Part shown: piece by piece, positions 1 to 8,479 of the stretch
Position numbering within the stretch: the first letter of the stretch is position 1
Layout of the letters: every line of letters begins with the position of its first letter
Origin: Deinococcus sp. QL22
GTDB taxonomy: Bacteria > Deinococcota > Deinococci > Deinococcales > Deinococcaceae
DNA: 64,000 nt
Assembly (NCBI RefSeq): GCF_023370075.1
Contig: NZ_CP097150.1
Span: 605,210 to 669,209, forward strand
Reading direction: 5' to 3'
Program-made: the position numbers and the translations under genes
The notes under the pieces: model-generated
What the model was told of the DNA's origin: nothing
Database searches by the model: none
The model's input: only the letters and a program-made list of their open reading frames with translations

Positions 1-43
1 GAACTTCACTTCCCCTCCATATCGGGCTGAATTAGACGAATTG

Positions 44-75
44 AAGGCGATCCTCATGGGTCGCCTTTCTTCTTA
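44..75 (+). terminator. Rho-independent terminator at window start
   Basis: Stem AAGGCGA (44-50) pairs with TCGCCTT (61-67) around a 10-nt loop, followed by the T-rich tail TCTTCTT. It resembles the terminator at 38834-38862 in stem core and tail. It probably ends a transcript entering from the left, whose gene lies outside the window. Confidence 0.7.
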
Positions 76-145
76 AGCTCCACTGCGCTGCTTCCATGCG
101 TTTCGGGTACGACTTCACTCGCCCAGTCATCGCTGATGGATCCCA

Positions 146-424
146 TCAGGACGGCTCGTCCTGCAGGGCCCCGCGTAGGGCTGCAACCTCCTCGCGGAGG
201 GCCGCAAGTTCATCTTGCACACTGCCCTTGGCCCCGTCTTTGTTCTCCGGGTTTATGTGGTCGGACGATTTTCGATGCCCCACTACGGCTTGGCTGACCT
301 GTACACCGATGACTCTAACCCCGCACTGATGTTTCTGACCCGGCCCGCGTGACCATCCTGACTCCTGCTGATCCAGAGGCTCTATCCGCCATGAACAGCA
401 GTTGGCGGCGGCCTCGGTCGGCAC
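146..424 (-). pseudogene. Possible gene relic with coiled-coil C-terminus
   Basis: A minus-strand open frame whose last ~24 codons read as a convincing heptad coiled coil (DELAALREEVAALRGALQDE, then PS and a stop). The upstream part has no recognisable composition and no good start or ribosome site. Near its 5' end, about 385-420, the DNA resembles the coding strand of the small membrane protein at 4276-4464 (in another frame it reads GRRQLLFMA, matching SRQLLFMAG there). I see two unrelated remnants here rather than one working gene. The rest of 76-505 shows no supportable feature. Confidence 0.25.
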
Positions 425-505
425 GCAATATGTCTCTTTGCCACGTTCACCTTACAAGATTCGCCAGGCTCAGCTTCTACAGGGCCATCATAAATTGTCA
501 ATGAC

Positions 506-518
506 TGGCAAATTGCCA
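506..518. promoter_or_regulatory. Palindrome upstream of the 107-aa gene, possible operator
   Basis: TGGCAA-A-TTGCCA is a perfect 6+1+6 inverted repeat ending 31 nt before the start codon at 550. Its position suggests an operator overlapping the promoter. No clear -35/-10 pair could be assigned, so the role is inferred from symmetry and position only. Confidence 0.35.
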
Positions 519-549
519 TCTTCGTGTGCTACTGTAATGGGGAGACCCT

Positions 550-873
550 ATGCCAACTAAACCCACTTCCCGAGTTCAATCCCTGGTTCGCCACGCGCTC
601 GAAGAACAGGATGCCCGAGGCCATCAAGGTGACCTTCCCGAGGGCAAAGTCACCCTGCGTCTGCAGGCCATCGATTTCTACTGGCTCTCGCAACTCGCCG
701 AGTTGATGGACGCCACCCGCACCCGTGCCGCCGCCCAGTTGCTCTCAGCTGCTATCCGTGACGCCGCCGAGACCGCCGGTCTCCCCACCAAAGGCGACGA
801 GTTTCAAGCCGCCTTCCAGGCCTTCTTGGCTCAGGAATTCCCTCACGAAACTTCTCCACCTGCTGAGAGCTGA
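550..873 (+). CDS. Hypothetical protein, 107 aa
   Basis: The ATG follows GGGGAG (538-543) at suitable spacing. The protein is soluble with no signal peptide or membrane segment. The middle (about residues 35-75, LPEGKVTLRLQAIDFYWL then a helix rich in Ala and Leu) has a short beta-strand followed by two helices, reminiscent of ribbon-helix-helix DNA-binding folds, but no family motif is clear. It ends 17 nt before the antiporter gene, which has its own AAGGAG, so the two are probably co-transcribed. A role as regulator or small partner of the antiporter is an inference from context; the nearby palindrome at 506-518 would fit autoregulation. Confidence 0.75.
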   Translation: MPTKPTSRVQSLVRHALEEQDARGHQGDLPEGKVTLRLQAIDFYWLSQLAELMDATRTRAAAQLLSAAIRDAAETAGLPTKGDEFQAAFQAFLAQEFPHETSPPAES

Positions 874-890
874 ATCACCAAGGAGCCGAC

Positions 891-2576
891 ATGCCTCACC
901 ACACTGACCTGATCGCGGCCCTGGCCATCGGCCTGACCCTGGCCTTCTTCGGCGGCCTCCTCGCGACCCGGTTGCGCCTGCCTCCTTTGGTCGGTTACCT
1001 GCTGGCCGGCATCGTGGTCGGCCCCTTCACCCCCGGGTTTGTCGCTGACGCTGCCATCGCCGCACAACTCTCCGAAATCGGGGTGATGCTGCTGATGTTC
1101 GGCGTCGGCCTGCATTTCTCGATCAGCGACCTCTTGGCCGTCCGCCGCATCGCTGTGCCCGGGGCCTTACTCCGCATCGTCATGATCACAGTGCTCAGTA
1201 CCGTGGTCTCGCAGTGGTGGGGCTGGACAGTCGGGCAGGGCATCATCCTTGGTCTGGCTCTTTCCGTGGCCAGTACCGTGGTCTTGTTGCGGGCCCTGGA
1301 GGAGCGCGGAACCCTTGACACCTCCAACGGGAAAATTGCGGTGGGCTGGCTGGTGGTCGAAGACCTCATCATGGTCTTGGCCCTCGTGATGCTGCCCGCT
1401 CTGGCCCCGCTGCTCGGGAGCAATGAGGGCGGCTCGCTGGATCTGGGTGCCCTGGGCATTGCTCTACTGCTCACGCTCGGCAAGATGATCTTGTTCGTGG
1501 CCGTCATGATGATCGTCGGACGGCGCTTGATTCCTTGGGTGCTGGCCCGCGTCGCCCGAATTGGCTCCAGAGAATTGTTTACCCTGGCCGTGCTCGGCAC
1601 TGCACTGGGAATCGCGTACGCGGCAGGGGCACTCTTCGATGTGTCCTTTGCACTTGGAGCCTTCCTCGCAGGTGTGGTGGCGAGTGAGAGCAAGTTCAGT
1701 CAGCAGGTGGCAGAGGATGCCCTCCCGTTTCAGGATGCGTTCGCGGTGCTGTTTTTTGTGTCGGTCGGCATGCTGTTCAATCCCGCGATTCTTCTTCAGG
1801 CTCCGCTGCTGGTGTTGGCCATTGCCCTGATCATCATCGTGGCAAAGACCCTGGTGGCCTTCTTCACCATGAGGGTGCTCAAAGCGTCGTTCTCGACGGC
1901 CTTGACCGTGGCGATCTCCTTGGCCCAGATCGGGGAGTTCTCGTTCATTCTGGCGACCCTGGGCCGGGACTTGGAGCTGCTGAGCGCTCAGGGGCAAAAC
2001 CTCATTCTGGCCGGCGCGATCGTGTCGATCATCGTCAACCCCTTCCTGTTCCGCCTGATTCCCATTATTGAGGCGTGGCAGCAGCGCCGCGCGCCTCAGA
2101 CGGTACCTCAGGATCTGACGCAGGGTGGCTTATCCCAGCACGCGGTTCTGGTGGGGTATGGCCGAGTCGGTCACTTGATCATGCACATGCTCCAGGAACA
2201 CCACGTTCCCTTCGTGGTGATTGAGTCCGACGAGCGCCGCATCGAGGAGCTCCGGACGTTGAAGCTTCTGGTGGTCTATGGGGACGCGGCGCGGGCAGAC
2301 GTCCTTTCACGTGCCGGGATTGGGGAGGCCAGTGTGGTGATCATTGCGACGCCGGATGGCCCGCAATCCCAGCTGATCCTGGAGCAGGTGCGCGAGATGA
2401 ACCCGACCGTGCACGTCACCGCCAGAACGCACGACGAACACACCCAGCAAGCGCTGCGGAACTTGGGGGCCAATGACGTGCTGTACGGCGAGTACGAACT
2501 TGGCTTGGCCATGGGGAACCATGTGATCGCCGCTTTGGATCTCCCCTCCACGCGCTTAATCCCCTTGACTCCATAA
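891..2576 (+). CDS. ybaL: YbaL/KefB-type monovalent cation:H+ antiporter (CPA2) with TrkA-N domain
   Basis: A 561-aa integral membrane protein. Residues ~1-390 form about 12 hydrophobic helices with the CPA2 exchanger core (LVGYLLAGIVVGPFTPGF near the N-terminus, FDVSFALGAFLAGVVASES, AQIGEFSFILA). Residues ~415-530 are a cytoplasmic TrkA-N/RCK domain with the nucleotide-binding loop GYGRVG near residue 422. Length and motifs match E. coli YbaL closely across the whole chain, more so than KefB/KefC. The family exchanges K+ or Na+ for H+ across the inner membrane; the actual ion is not readable from sequence. The start follows AAGGAG. Confidence 0.93.
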   Translation: MPHHTDLIAALAIGLTLAFFGGLLATRLRLPPLVGYLLAGIVVGPFTPGFVADAAIAAQLSEIGVMLLMFGVGLHFSISDLLAVRRIAVPGALLRIVMITVLSTVVSQWWGWTVGQGIILGLALSVASTVVLLRALEERGTLDTSNGKIAVGWLVVEDLIMVLALVMLPALAPLLGSNEGGSLDLGALGIALLLTLGKMILFVAVMMIVGRRLIPWVLARVARIGSRELFTLAVLGTALGIAYAAGALFDVSFALGAFLAGVVASESKFSQQVAEDALPFQDAFAVLFFVSVGMLFNPAILLQAPLLVLAIALIIIVAKTLVAFFTMRVLKASFSTALTVAISLAQIGEFSFILATLGRDLELLSAQGQNLILAGAIVSIIVNPFLFRLIPIIEAWQQRRAPQTVPQDLTQGGLSQHAVLVGYGRVGHLIMHMLQEHHVPFVVIESDERRIEELRTLKLLVVYGDAARADVLSRAGIGEASVVIIATPDGPQSQLILEQVREMNPTVHVTARTHDEHTQQALRNLGANDVLYGEYELGLAMGNHVIAALDLPSTRLIPLTP

Positions 2577-2627
2577 ACCACCACCAGGTTGCGACCCGGC
2601 CCTTTTCAATGCACTGGGAGCATTCCA

Positions 2628-2987
2628 ATGTCCCACCCCCCGAGTTCGCCACCCGGTATCATTCCGCCTAGAAGTGACTTGCCTGCTGGCCCGGTACTTT
2701 GGGTTCACTCCACACACACCCGCGCCGTGTTACAAACGCTGCTGCACAGGCATCCCGCGCCCATGCACGGCTACGACCTCAGCAAAGCCACCGACCTCAA
2801 AAGTGGCACGCTGTACCCGATCCTCAAACGCCTGCACGAGCAGGGGCACCTGAACGCCGACTGGGAAGCCTCGCCGCATCCCGGCAAACCACCTCGGCAC
2901 ATCTACACCCTGACCGCCAGCGGGATCAGTCTGGCGCGGGAGACACCAGAGTGGGCAACGAAAGGAATCAAGGGGGTGCTGATATGA
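2628..2987 (+). CDS. PadR-family transcriptional regulator
   Basis: A 119-aa winged-helix protein of the PadR family: a HGYDLSKATDLKSGTLYPIL segment is the signature recognition region (the usual form is G-TLYPxLxRLExxGL), followed by the wing R-HIYTLTASG. I chose ATG 2628, preceded by GGGAG, over an upstream TTG at 2589 because of spacing and because the residues before it have no family match. The stop overlaps the next start as ATGA, so it is translationally coupled to a four-helix membrane protein. PadR regulators usually repress such partner genes. This is the first of two PadR cassettes in the window. Confidence 0.88.
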   Translation: MSHPPSSPPGIIPPRSDLPAGPVLWVHSTHTRAVLQTLLHRHPAPMHGYDLSKATDLKSGTLYPILKRLHEQGHLNADWEASPHPGKPPRHIYTLTASGISLARETPEWATKGIKGVLI

Positions 2988-3562
2988 AGGGCGAGGACTG
3001 GACAACAGGCATTGAGCATGAGGCGCAGAGCGTGGATGACCCGGTTTGGGCTGCGCAGGCTCGACACCTGGCGCGGCGGCAACGCTTCTGGGTTTCGACA
3101 GGCCGTGTCGCGCTGGCCGTGGTCGTCCTGGAAGCCGCAGTGTTGCTTCTCAATGCCGTGCAGGTACAACAAAACCTCAACTCCATGCTCAGCCGCCCCT
3201 GGTTTACCACGGAGGCAGCATGGTGGGCGTATGCCGTCTCCTTGGTGGGCCTCGCCTATCTGGGTGCAGGTATGCTGTTGGGGTTGTTTCGCCTCAGTCC
3301 TCGCTTGGCCGTCCCTATCGCTTTGGCCTTCCCACTGTTTGAGCTCATGACGAGCGCGCTCGTGCCCCGTACCGGCAAACCCTTTCCCGGTTCTCCACTC
3401 GAAACTGCAGACCTCAATCCACGTGTGGCGTGGGCCGATCTCGGCCCATGGATGTCCACCCCATGGTTCTGGGTTCAGGCGGTGGTCATCGGCCTGAGTG
3501 TCTGGGCCGGCATTGGCCTGGGCGCCCGTCGGTACACCACACGGACGTTGGCCCGCACATGA
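2984..3562 (+). CDS. PadR-coupled membrane protein, four predicted helices
   Basis: Starts within the PadR stop codon (ATGA). The 192-aa product has a charged N-terminal ~35 residues, then four hydrophobic segments at about 37-54, 76-98, 104-123 and 160-181, ending in a basic tail (GARRYTTRTLART). The N-terminal section is short but placed like the cytoplasmic prefix of PadR-associated permease-like proteins. No transport or enzymatic motif is visible, and the function is unknown. The gene ends shortly before an unrelated HTH protein. Coupling to PadR suggests stress- or ligand-controlled expression; this is inference. Confidence 0.8.
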   Translation: MKGEDWTTGIEHEAQSVDDPVWAAQARHLARRQRFWVSTGRVALAVVVLEAAVLLLNAVQVQQNLNSMLSRPWFTTEAAWWAYAVSLVGLAYLGAGMLLGLFRLSPRLAVPIALAFPLFELMTSALVPRTGKPFPGSPLETADLNPRVAWADLGPWMSTPWFWVQAVVIGLSVWAGIGLGARRYTTRTLART

Positions 3563-3610
3563 TCCATGCTGATGAGGGGACGCCCAGCACCACGAGGCTG
3601 ACGCTGCCTG

Positions 3611-4183
3611 ATGTGGAACACGGGCCAGGTTGAAATGATGAACGCGTTGCCGCTGGTGCCGCACCACACGACGGGAGAACTGTGGACGCATGAGCGAAGT
3701 TGTCGGTGTGCGGTCGAGCAACGGCGTACCCAGGCCATCGCGCTCTTATCGGAAGGTTTCTCACCACATGAGATCCAGCGCCTCACGCGCCTGAGCGCTC
3801 CCGTCTACGCCAATGTGGTTCACGCTTATAACCAGCACGGGCTGGCGGGCTTGCGGGACAGACGTCAACACAATCGGGGTCGTCCTCCACGCCTCTCGGA
3901 TCAGCAGTTAGAGCTGCTGATGCAAACCATTCGGCATGATCAGGATCAAGGCATCCTTTGGAACGCGCCGAAGGTTCAGGCCTATGCGGCAGACGTGCTG
4001 GGGGAACAGCTGCACCGCAGACGGTGTTACGAATTGCTTGAAGTCATGGGTCTGCCGTGGCCCGTTCCCCAGCCTGCCTCTGAGCAAGCGGCCCCCAAAG
4101 CTCCGTATGAGGTCAAAAAATACGCTTTGCTGAAGCGGTTGGAGAGGGTGTCCGAAGCGCTGAAGTGCAGAGTCACGGTATGA
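3611..4183 (+). CDS. IS630-type helix-turn-helix protein lacking the DDE half
   Basis: A 190-aa protein. Residues ~30-90 form the two-helix domain typical of IS630/ISXO transposase N-termini (A-ALLSEGFSPHEIQRLTRLS, then HGLAGLRDR with GRPPRLS). Residues ~105-150 form a second winged-helix unit (WNAPKVQAYAADVLG, RRCYELLEVMGL). A complete IS630 transposase would continue into a DDE catalytic domain; here the chain ends with a basic tail. It is either a standalone regulator or an IS630 N-terminal remnant. Internal ATGs at 3635 and 3638 are alternative starts. It converges on the gene at 4276. Confidence 0.65.
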   Translation: MWNTGQVEMMNALPLVPHHTTGELWTHERSCRCAVEQRRTQAIALLSEGFSPHEIQRLTRLSAPVYANVVHAYNQHGLAGLRDRRQHNRGRPPRLSDQQLELLMQTIRHDQDQGILWNAPKVQAYAADVLGEQLHRRRCYELLEVMGLPWPVPQPASEQAAPKAPYEVKKYALLKRLERVSEALKCRVTV

Positions 4184-4211
4184 AACCATTGTTCTGGCAC
4201 TCACTTCACTG

Positions 4212-4244
4212 ATTGCCCGCATCCCCTCAGATCAATCGGGCAAT
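4212..4244. terminator. Hairpin between convergent genes, part of a duplicated segment
   Basis: ATTGCCCG (4212-4219) pairs with CGGGCAAT (4237-4244). It lies between the ends of the genes at 3611 and 4276 and may serve as terminator for either strand. The same region, reverse-complemented, recurs at about 16094-16150, where the core GCCCG/CGGGC pairing is kept. Confidence 0.55.
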
Positions 4245-4275
4245 GTGGGGAGATGTTATCTGAATTGTCCGTGAC

Positions 4276-4464
4276 TCAAGAGCGGGTGCCGACCCACCAG
4301 CTCAGGCCCAGCGTCAAGGCCATGACCCCCGCCATGAACAAGAGTTGGCGGCTACCTCGGCGGCCAGTGTCCAGCGGGCCGAGGGTAAAGCCGAGCACCA
4401 CGGCCATCAGGGTCAAGACCGAACCGACCAAGAACGTCAGGCGGCGTTGAAGAGGTGTGTCCAT
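4276..4464 (-). CDS. Small two-helix membrane protein, 62 aa
   Basis: Two hydrophobic helices (LTFLVGSVLTLMAVVLGFTLG and LFMAGVMALTLGLSWWVG) flank a short basic loop DTGRRGSRQ. Start 4464 gives MDTPLQRRLT; an in-frame upstream ATG at 4497 is possible, and neither has a strong ribosome site. It lies downstream of the PadR/prefix-domain genes on the same strand and may be third in that operon. The gene and its 3' flank are duplicated as a decayed copy at 15915-16150, which supports it being a real gene. The function is unknown. Confidence 0.7.
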   Translation of the reverse strand: MDTPLQRRLTFLVGSVLTLMAVVLGFTLGPLDTGRRGSRQLLFMAGVMALTLGLSWWVGTRS

Positions 4465-4524
4465 AAAGCAGCGTACACCGCTCAGACGAGCGCACATCCG
4501 GTTCTGCCCAAGCAGACGTGCCGG

Positions 4525-5622
4525 TTAGGGTTTAAGGACGTGTGCCCCCGGCAGCACCTGATAGGCGTCCGGGCCGAAGTGCCCGCTGAGGGCCAGCACC
4601 AGCGCGGGAGCCGGTTGTTGACTGCTCCACCGAACTCGGGTTGTTGCCTTCCGCAGCGGGTCAAGCAGGTCATGGAACCCGTCCAGACTCGTCACAGGCT
4701 GCACATGCCGCGCGGGTTCGCTGTACATCCGGAAGGTCACGCGGCCCGGCTTGGCCACGGCGATGTTGGTCGTGAGCATCAAGTTGCCACGGTCGAGTAC
4801 CTCTCCTCCTAGGCCGGTGGATGTCCAATCACTTTGCAGTGGCATCACCAACGCGTACACCTTCCCGGTTTGGAAGTTGCCCGTCAAAGTCAGGTCTTGG
4901 GTATCCCCGTTCGGTTCGAGCAGCGTCAGCGGCAGTCCCAAACCCAGCTCAGGCCGCGTGTAGAGCGTCGCGCCGTACAGCTGGTTCGAGACCCGCCAAT
5001 CTGTCGTTTGGATCCCAATCTTGATCTTTCCCGCCTGCAACGTCGGGTTCGTCCACCCGCTCAGGCGCAGGTCGCTGCCTGAGTTGAGTAAGGCGTTCAC
5101 GAGGGCATCCGTTTGCAAATAGGTTTTGCCTTCTTGCTTCAGAACCGAGCCGGGAAAGCTGGCAACCGGATAGGGGGAACGTGGAGCGCCCGGCACAGTC
5201 AAGGTGGGCTGTTGCGGTGTCCCCGCCAATGCCGCCCCAGATTTCTGGAACTCGCGTTGCAACTGAGTGAAATCGAGGTAACTGGCGGCCCCTTGCTGAG
5301 TTGATCCGGCAAAGATGCTGCTGACCTGAGCTTGTCCCTGCGGCAGAATGCCGATCAGCAGACTGGCCATCAAGAGGCTGGCCAGTCCCCCTCGCCCCAG
5401 AGCGGGCAGGGTGTAGACGCCCAGCATGCCCGTGCGCACCTCTTCCGGCGCGCCCAATTCGCGCAGCGTTTGCCGCTCGGCTTCAGTTTCACTCAGGCCG
5501 CCCAATCTCCACTCCTGAATCCTCACCTGAAGGTGACCGTGCAGTTCTTGGCGCAACTCCCGCTTGGCCTGGCCCCACAGGCCACGGGTGGCCGATCTCA
5601 GATACCGTTCGGTGGGTTTCAT
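4525..5622 (-). CDS. Permease-prefix-domain protein coupled to PadR
   Basis: A 365-aa protein. Residues ~1-75 match the permease prefix domain found with PadR regulators (RYLRSATRGLWGQAKRELRQEL, then a helical E-AERQTLRELGAPEEV motif). One transmembrane segment follows (~80-97, GLASLLMASLLIGILPQG), then a ~260-residue extracytoplasmic region rich in beta-strand, Thr, Gln and Gly, containing LTLPGAP/GKTYLQTDALVNALLNSG. That part resembles a secreted substrate- or polymer-binding domain, not a permease. The ATG at 5622 overlaps the PadR stop (ATGA), fixing the start. It probably reports or responds to an envelope condition controlled by the adjacent repressor; this is inference. Confidence 0.82.
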   Translation of the reverse strand: MKPTERYLRSATRGLWGQAKRELRQELHGHLQVRIQEWRLGGLSETEAERQTLRELGAPEEVRTGMLGVYTLPALGRGGLASLLMASLLIGILPQGQAQVSSIFAGSTQQGAASYLDFTQLQREFQKSGAALAGTPQQPTLTVPGAPRSPYPVASFPGSVLKQEGKTYLQTDALVNALLNSGSDLRLSGWTNPTLQAGKIKIGIQTTDWRVSNQLYGATLYTRPELGLGLPLTLLEPNGDTQDLTLTGNFQTGKVYALVMPLQSDWTSTGLGGEVLDRGNLMLTTNIAVAKPGRVTFRMYSEPARHVQPVTSLDGFHDLLDPLRKATTRVRWSSQQPAPALVLALSGHFGPDAYQVLPGAHVLKP

Positions 5623-5984
5623 AGGGGCGTTCCTTTCGGCTGCCACAAGCGGCCAAGCTGCTGAGTGAAGGTTTCAAACTCGCGCTTGCGGGCGGTCAGT
5701 TCGCGGGCACCGGTGTCGGTCAGGGCATAGACCTTGACGGGCACGCCGCCCCGCGCAGCGGGCTGGAACTCGCCGCGCACGAAACCGGCTTTCTCCAGGC
5801 GGTGTAGGGCGGGGTACAGACTGCCCACCCGCAGATCGAAATAGCCGTCGGTGCGGTCTTGGGCTTGTTTGCTGATCTCCAGGCCGTACTTGGGGTCACC
5901 TTCAATGATGCTGAGCAGGATGAGGTCAAGGTGGCCACGCAGCAGGTTGGGTTCGGGGTGGCTGGGGGGGTGAGCGCTGGACAT
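5619..5984 (-). CDS. PadR-family transcriptional regulator
   Basis: A 121-aa PadR protein. The N-terminal winged helix has LLSIIEGDPKYGLEISKQAQ, then LRVGSLYPALHRLEKAGFV, the family hallmark, then the wing R-GVPVKVYALTDTGAREL. The C-terminal helix (~95-115) is the dimerisation segment. The ATG is preceded by AGGAG (5991-5995, read on the minus strand). A perfect 7+9+7 palindrome lies immediately upstream at 5997-6019 and is the obvious autoregulatory site. It overlaps and is co-translated with the prefix-domain protein. Confidence 0.92.
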   Translation of the reverse strand: MSSAHPPSHPEPNLLRGHLDLILLSIIEGDPKYGLEISKQAQDRTDGYFDLRVGSLYPALHRLEKAGFVRGEFQPAARGGVPVKVYALTDTGARELTARKREFETFTQQLGRLWQPKGTPL

Positions 5985-5996
5985 ATGAGCCTCCTG

Positions 5997-6019
5997 CGAT
6001 ATATCGGAATCCTATATCG
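5997..6019. promoter_or_regulatory. Probable PadR operator
   Basis: CGATATA-N9-TATATCG is a perfect inverted repeat placed just upstream of the ribosome site of the PadR gene at 5619-5984. PadR operators are AT-rich palindromes with spacers of this size. Further TATATT-like sequence follows at 6026-6031 and may be the promoter -10. Confidence 0.65.
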
Positions 6020-6276
6020 TGTTTCTATATTCAACCGTCATGATCAGAAAGTCAAGCTAGAGTGCCGAGCGGCTGTTTGCCCGAACGAGAGTTGTTTGCC
6101 CGTCTCTCCACATGGTGCCCAGATGGCCAGGGCCGTTCAACGACAACGACTGCGTCACGGAAGAGAGTGATGATCGCAGCGCTGTTGGCTGAAGAAGGTG
6201 TTGTTGATCTCGGCTGACGAACAAGGAAGGCATTCCTCTTGAACGAAGTCACTCAGGGGCCTCAGAGGGCGCCGAG

Positions 6277-6282
6277 TATTAT
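6277..6282 (+). promoter_or_regulatory. -10 box of a leaderless transcript
   Basis: TATTAT ends 8 nt before the ATG at 6291, and there is no Shine-Dalgarno sequence. Transcription would begin at or next to the start codon. No convincing -35 element was found. Confidence 0.5.
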
Positions 6283-6290
6283 CACTGGCC

Positions 6291-8258
6291 ATGCGCCTCC
6301 TCCCCGCTGTGCTGACCGCTCTGCTGCCGTTTGCCAGTGCCACGAGCATCCTGTCCACCACACCCATTCCTGGCCACGCCGCCGGCAGCTTTGGCCGTGG
6401 GGACGCGCCGTTTGGAGAATTGACCGGCGGCGCCGCTTGGTCAGCCGACAGCCGCACCGTGTTTACACTTGATACGACCCGCCTGCTGTATCGCTGGCAG
6501 GTCGGCGGACAGCGGCTCGGCACTCAACTTGTGAAGCCTCCCGTCATCCTCACCAACCCAGGACTGAACCTGTCCGGCGCGGCCAACGCTGCTGGCCTGC
6601 CTGTGCTGGCCCGCGGGGAACAGAGAAACCAGCCAGTCACCCTCGCCTACCGGCTCAAGCTCGAGACCGGTCAGCTCACCGCCCAGCCAGGCTGTTCACG
6701 CCCCCTCAGGACAATGACAAGGGTGGCCTGCACGCTAGACGTGCAGACCAGAATCTGGCTGGAAGGCGGTGAACTGCAGTGGCAACGCGGCGACCAAGTG
6801 GAACGGTTTCCCCTCCCGGCGGGCCTGAGTTTGAATCCAGACGGTGGCCGGCCCAGCACAGCCCTGGCCCTGAGTGACGACGGTCAGCGGGTCGCGCTGC
6901 TGGCCCTGCGGGGAGAGAAAGACGTCTCCATCTTTGGCGGTCAGGGCCGGCTCCTCACCTGGACGCGAAATGGGACAGGCCAGGTCAAGGCGCAGCAGGT
7001 CACCTTAACAGGCCCGCCCCTCTACGCGGGAGCCACACTCGACTGGGTGGACGGGCGCGTGCTGGTGGCCTCCAACGTGTACAACGCGGGCAATGAATAC
7101 GGCAGTGGTGGGGCGCTGTTCGGTCAGCAACTGGCGCTCTACCCACCGGGAGCACCGCCCGTCTGGCGCCTGGGCCCGCAGGTGGGCCTGCGCGGGGCGT
7201 TCCCCTCGCCAGACGGCCAGCTCTTCGTGACCATCCGGGACGGCAGTGTGCCGGAAGTGCGCCGGATCAAGGACGGCGCGTACGTGCGCTCGCTGGGCGA
7301 AGCCGTGCTGGACACCGCGCCGCTGAGTGGTGGGCGTGTGCTGCTGGCTGTGCAGGGCGGCGCCGGAACGGGCCGCGTCGCTCTGCATCAACCGGGCAGC
7401 CTGAAGACGCTGTACCGGGGCCGCGCCGACCTGGTGGCGGCCAGCACTGATGGACAGCGGTTCGCCTCCGCCTTTGGACAAACCCTGCGCCTGCACAGCA
7501 GCAGTGGCCAAGTGTTGCGCGCCTGGCAGGCCGCGGGCCGGGTACAGCGCCTGGCCTTCAGCCCAGACGGTCAGGTGCTGAGTGTGGAGCAAGACGTCTT
7601 CAATGGGCCCACCTTGACCAGCGCCTGGCGAATGGACGGCAGCCCCTTCCCGCTCCCCGCCGGGACACAGTTTCCCGTGACCTCGGTGCTGCTGGTCAAA
7701 GAGAGCCGCAAGGACGGCCCACAGAGCAATTACCGTGAATGCTGGACGGTGGCCGAGCGCACCGGGCACACCCTCTGGCAGACCCCCTGGCATAGCAGCA
7801 GGATCGCCGGACTCCCCTCACCCGACGGGCGTTTTCTAGCGCAGTTCGGGATGACGGCGCAGACCCTGAATCCGGGAGAACTCGGCCCCGTGCCGCGGGT
7901 CAATGTGTTCTCGCGTGTGGAGGCCCACACCGGAAAGCAGGGGGCCGTGTTGCGCGTGCCGGTCGAGCACTCCACAGATGTGTACGCCGGGTGGGGCCTG
8001 AGCGCCTTTGACGGACGCACCGTGCTCCTGGCAGAAACCAGCGGCGATGGGTGCGGCGGCCTGCTGTACGGCTACCGATTGGCCGATCTGAACACCGGCA
8101 AGCTCCTGAACACGCCCGCCCAGTTGCGGGGCGGTTACGAACGCCTGATAGGCTGTGGTCACTACGCCTTTCGCCCCAAGACGAAATTCGCTCCGGATGG
8201 CCGCCTGCTGATCCAGGACGGCAACCGTCTGGACTGGCTGCGCCTGGGCACCCCCTGA
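6291..8258 (+). CDS. Secreted beta-propeller-like protein, 655 aa
   Basis: Begins with a signal peptide (MRLLPAVLTALLPFASATS). The rest carries repeated propeller-blade signatures: WSADSRTVFTLD, LSDDGQRVALLAL, PSPDGQLFVTIRDG, FSPDGQVLSVEQD, PSPDGRFLAQFG. These are the SPDG turns of WD40/TolB-like propellers, spaced irregularly over the whole chain. No catalytic motif or membrane anchor is visible. Such proteins usually act as exported binding or scaffold proteins; the ligand is unknown. It stands alone between the PadR operon and another secreted protein. The start is supported by a -10 box 8 nt upstream. Confidence 0.8.
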   Translation: MRLLPAVLTALLPFASATSILSTTPIPGHAAGSFGRGDAPFGELTGGAAWSADSRTVFTLDTTRLLYRWQVGGQRLGTQLVKPPVILTNPGLNLSGAANAAGLPVLARGEQRNQPVTLAYRLKLETGQLTAQPGCSRPLRTMTRVACTLDVQTRIWLEGGELQWQRGDQVERFPLPAGLSLNPDGGRPSTALALSDDGQRVALLALRGEKDVSIFGGQGRLLTWTRNGTGQVKAQQVTLTGPPLYAGATLDWVDGRVLVASNVYNAGNEYGSGGALFGQQLALYPPGAPPVWRLGPQVGLRGAFPSPDGQLFVTIRDGSVPEVRRIKDGAYVRSLGEAVLDTAPLSGGRVLLAVQGGAGTGRVALHQPGSLKTLYRGRADLVAASTDGQRFASAFGQTLRLHSSSGQVLRAWQAAGRVQRLAFSPDGQVLSVEQDVFNGPTLTSAWRMDGSPFPLPAGTQFPVTSVLLVKESRKDGPQSNYRECWTVAERTGHTLWQTPWHSSRIAGLPSPDGRFLAQFGMTAQTLNPGELGPVPRVNVFSRVEAHTGKQGAVLRVPVEHSTDVYAGWGLSAFDGRTVLLAETSGDGCGGLLYGYRLADLNTGKLLNTPAQLRGGYERLIGCGHYAFRPKTKFAPDGRLLIQDGNRLDWLRLGTP

Positions 8259-8479
8259 GCCTCTGCAGAGCGGGCGAAGAGGTGGGCTGTTGGCCGGTGA
8301 CTTTGCTCTGTTGCTGACGCAGCTGAGTGACAGCACCCGAGAAGACGGACGCCCGGCTGCATGCACGGTGCCCCACCGAACCCTTGGCCTGACCCGCCGC
8401 ATCATCAGCGCGTCAGCTTCAGACGGGATAAGGTGCGATAGAACTGACACTCGAGTCACACGCCCTCTATGGAGGTAAT

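Noticed and set aside
995..1693. Long minus-strand open frame opposite the antiporter
   Set aside because: Ser/Thr/Arg-rich composition of an antisense shadow; the plus strand encodes a full CPA2 antiporter.
2699..2983. Upstream extension of the 2984 membrane protein
   Set aside because: It overlaps the PadR gene in another frame and has no membrane-protein-like or family sequence; the ATGA-coupled start at 2984 is better.
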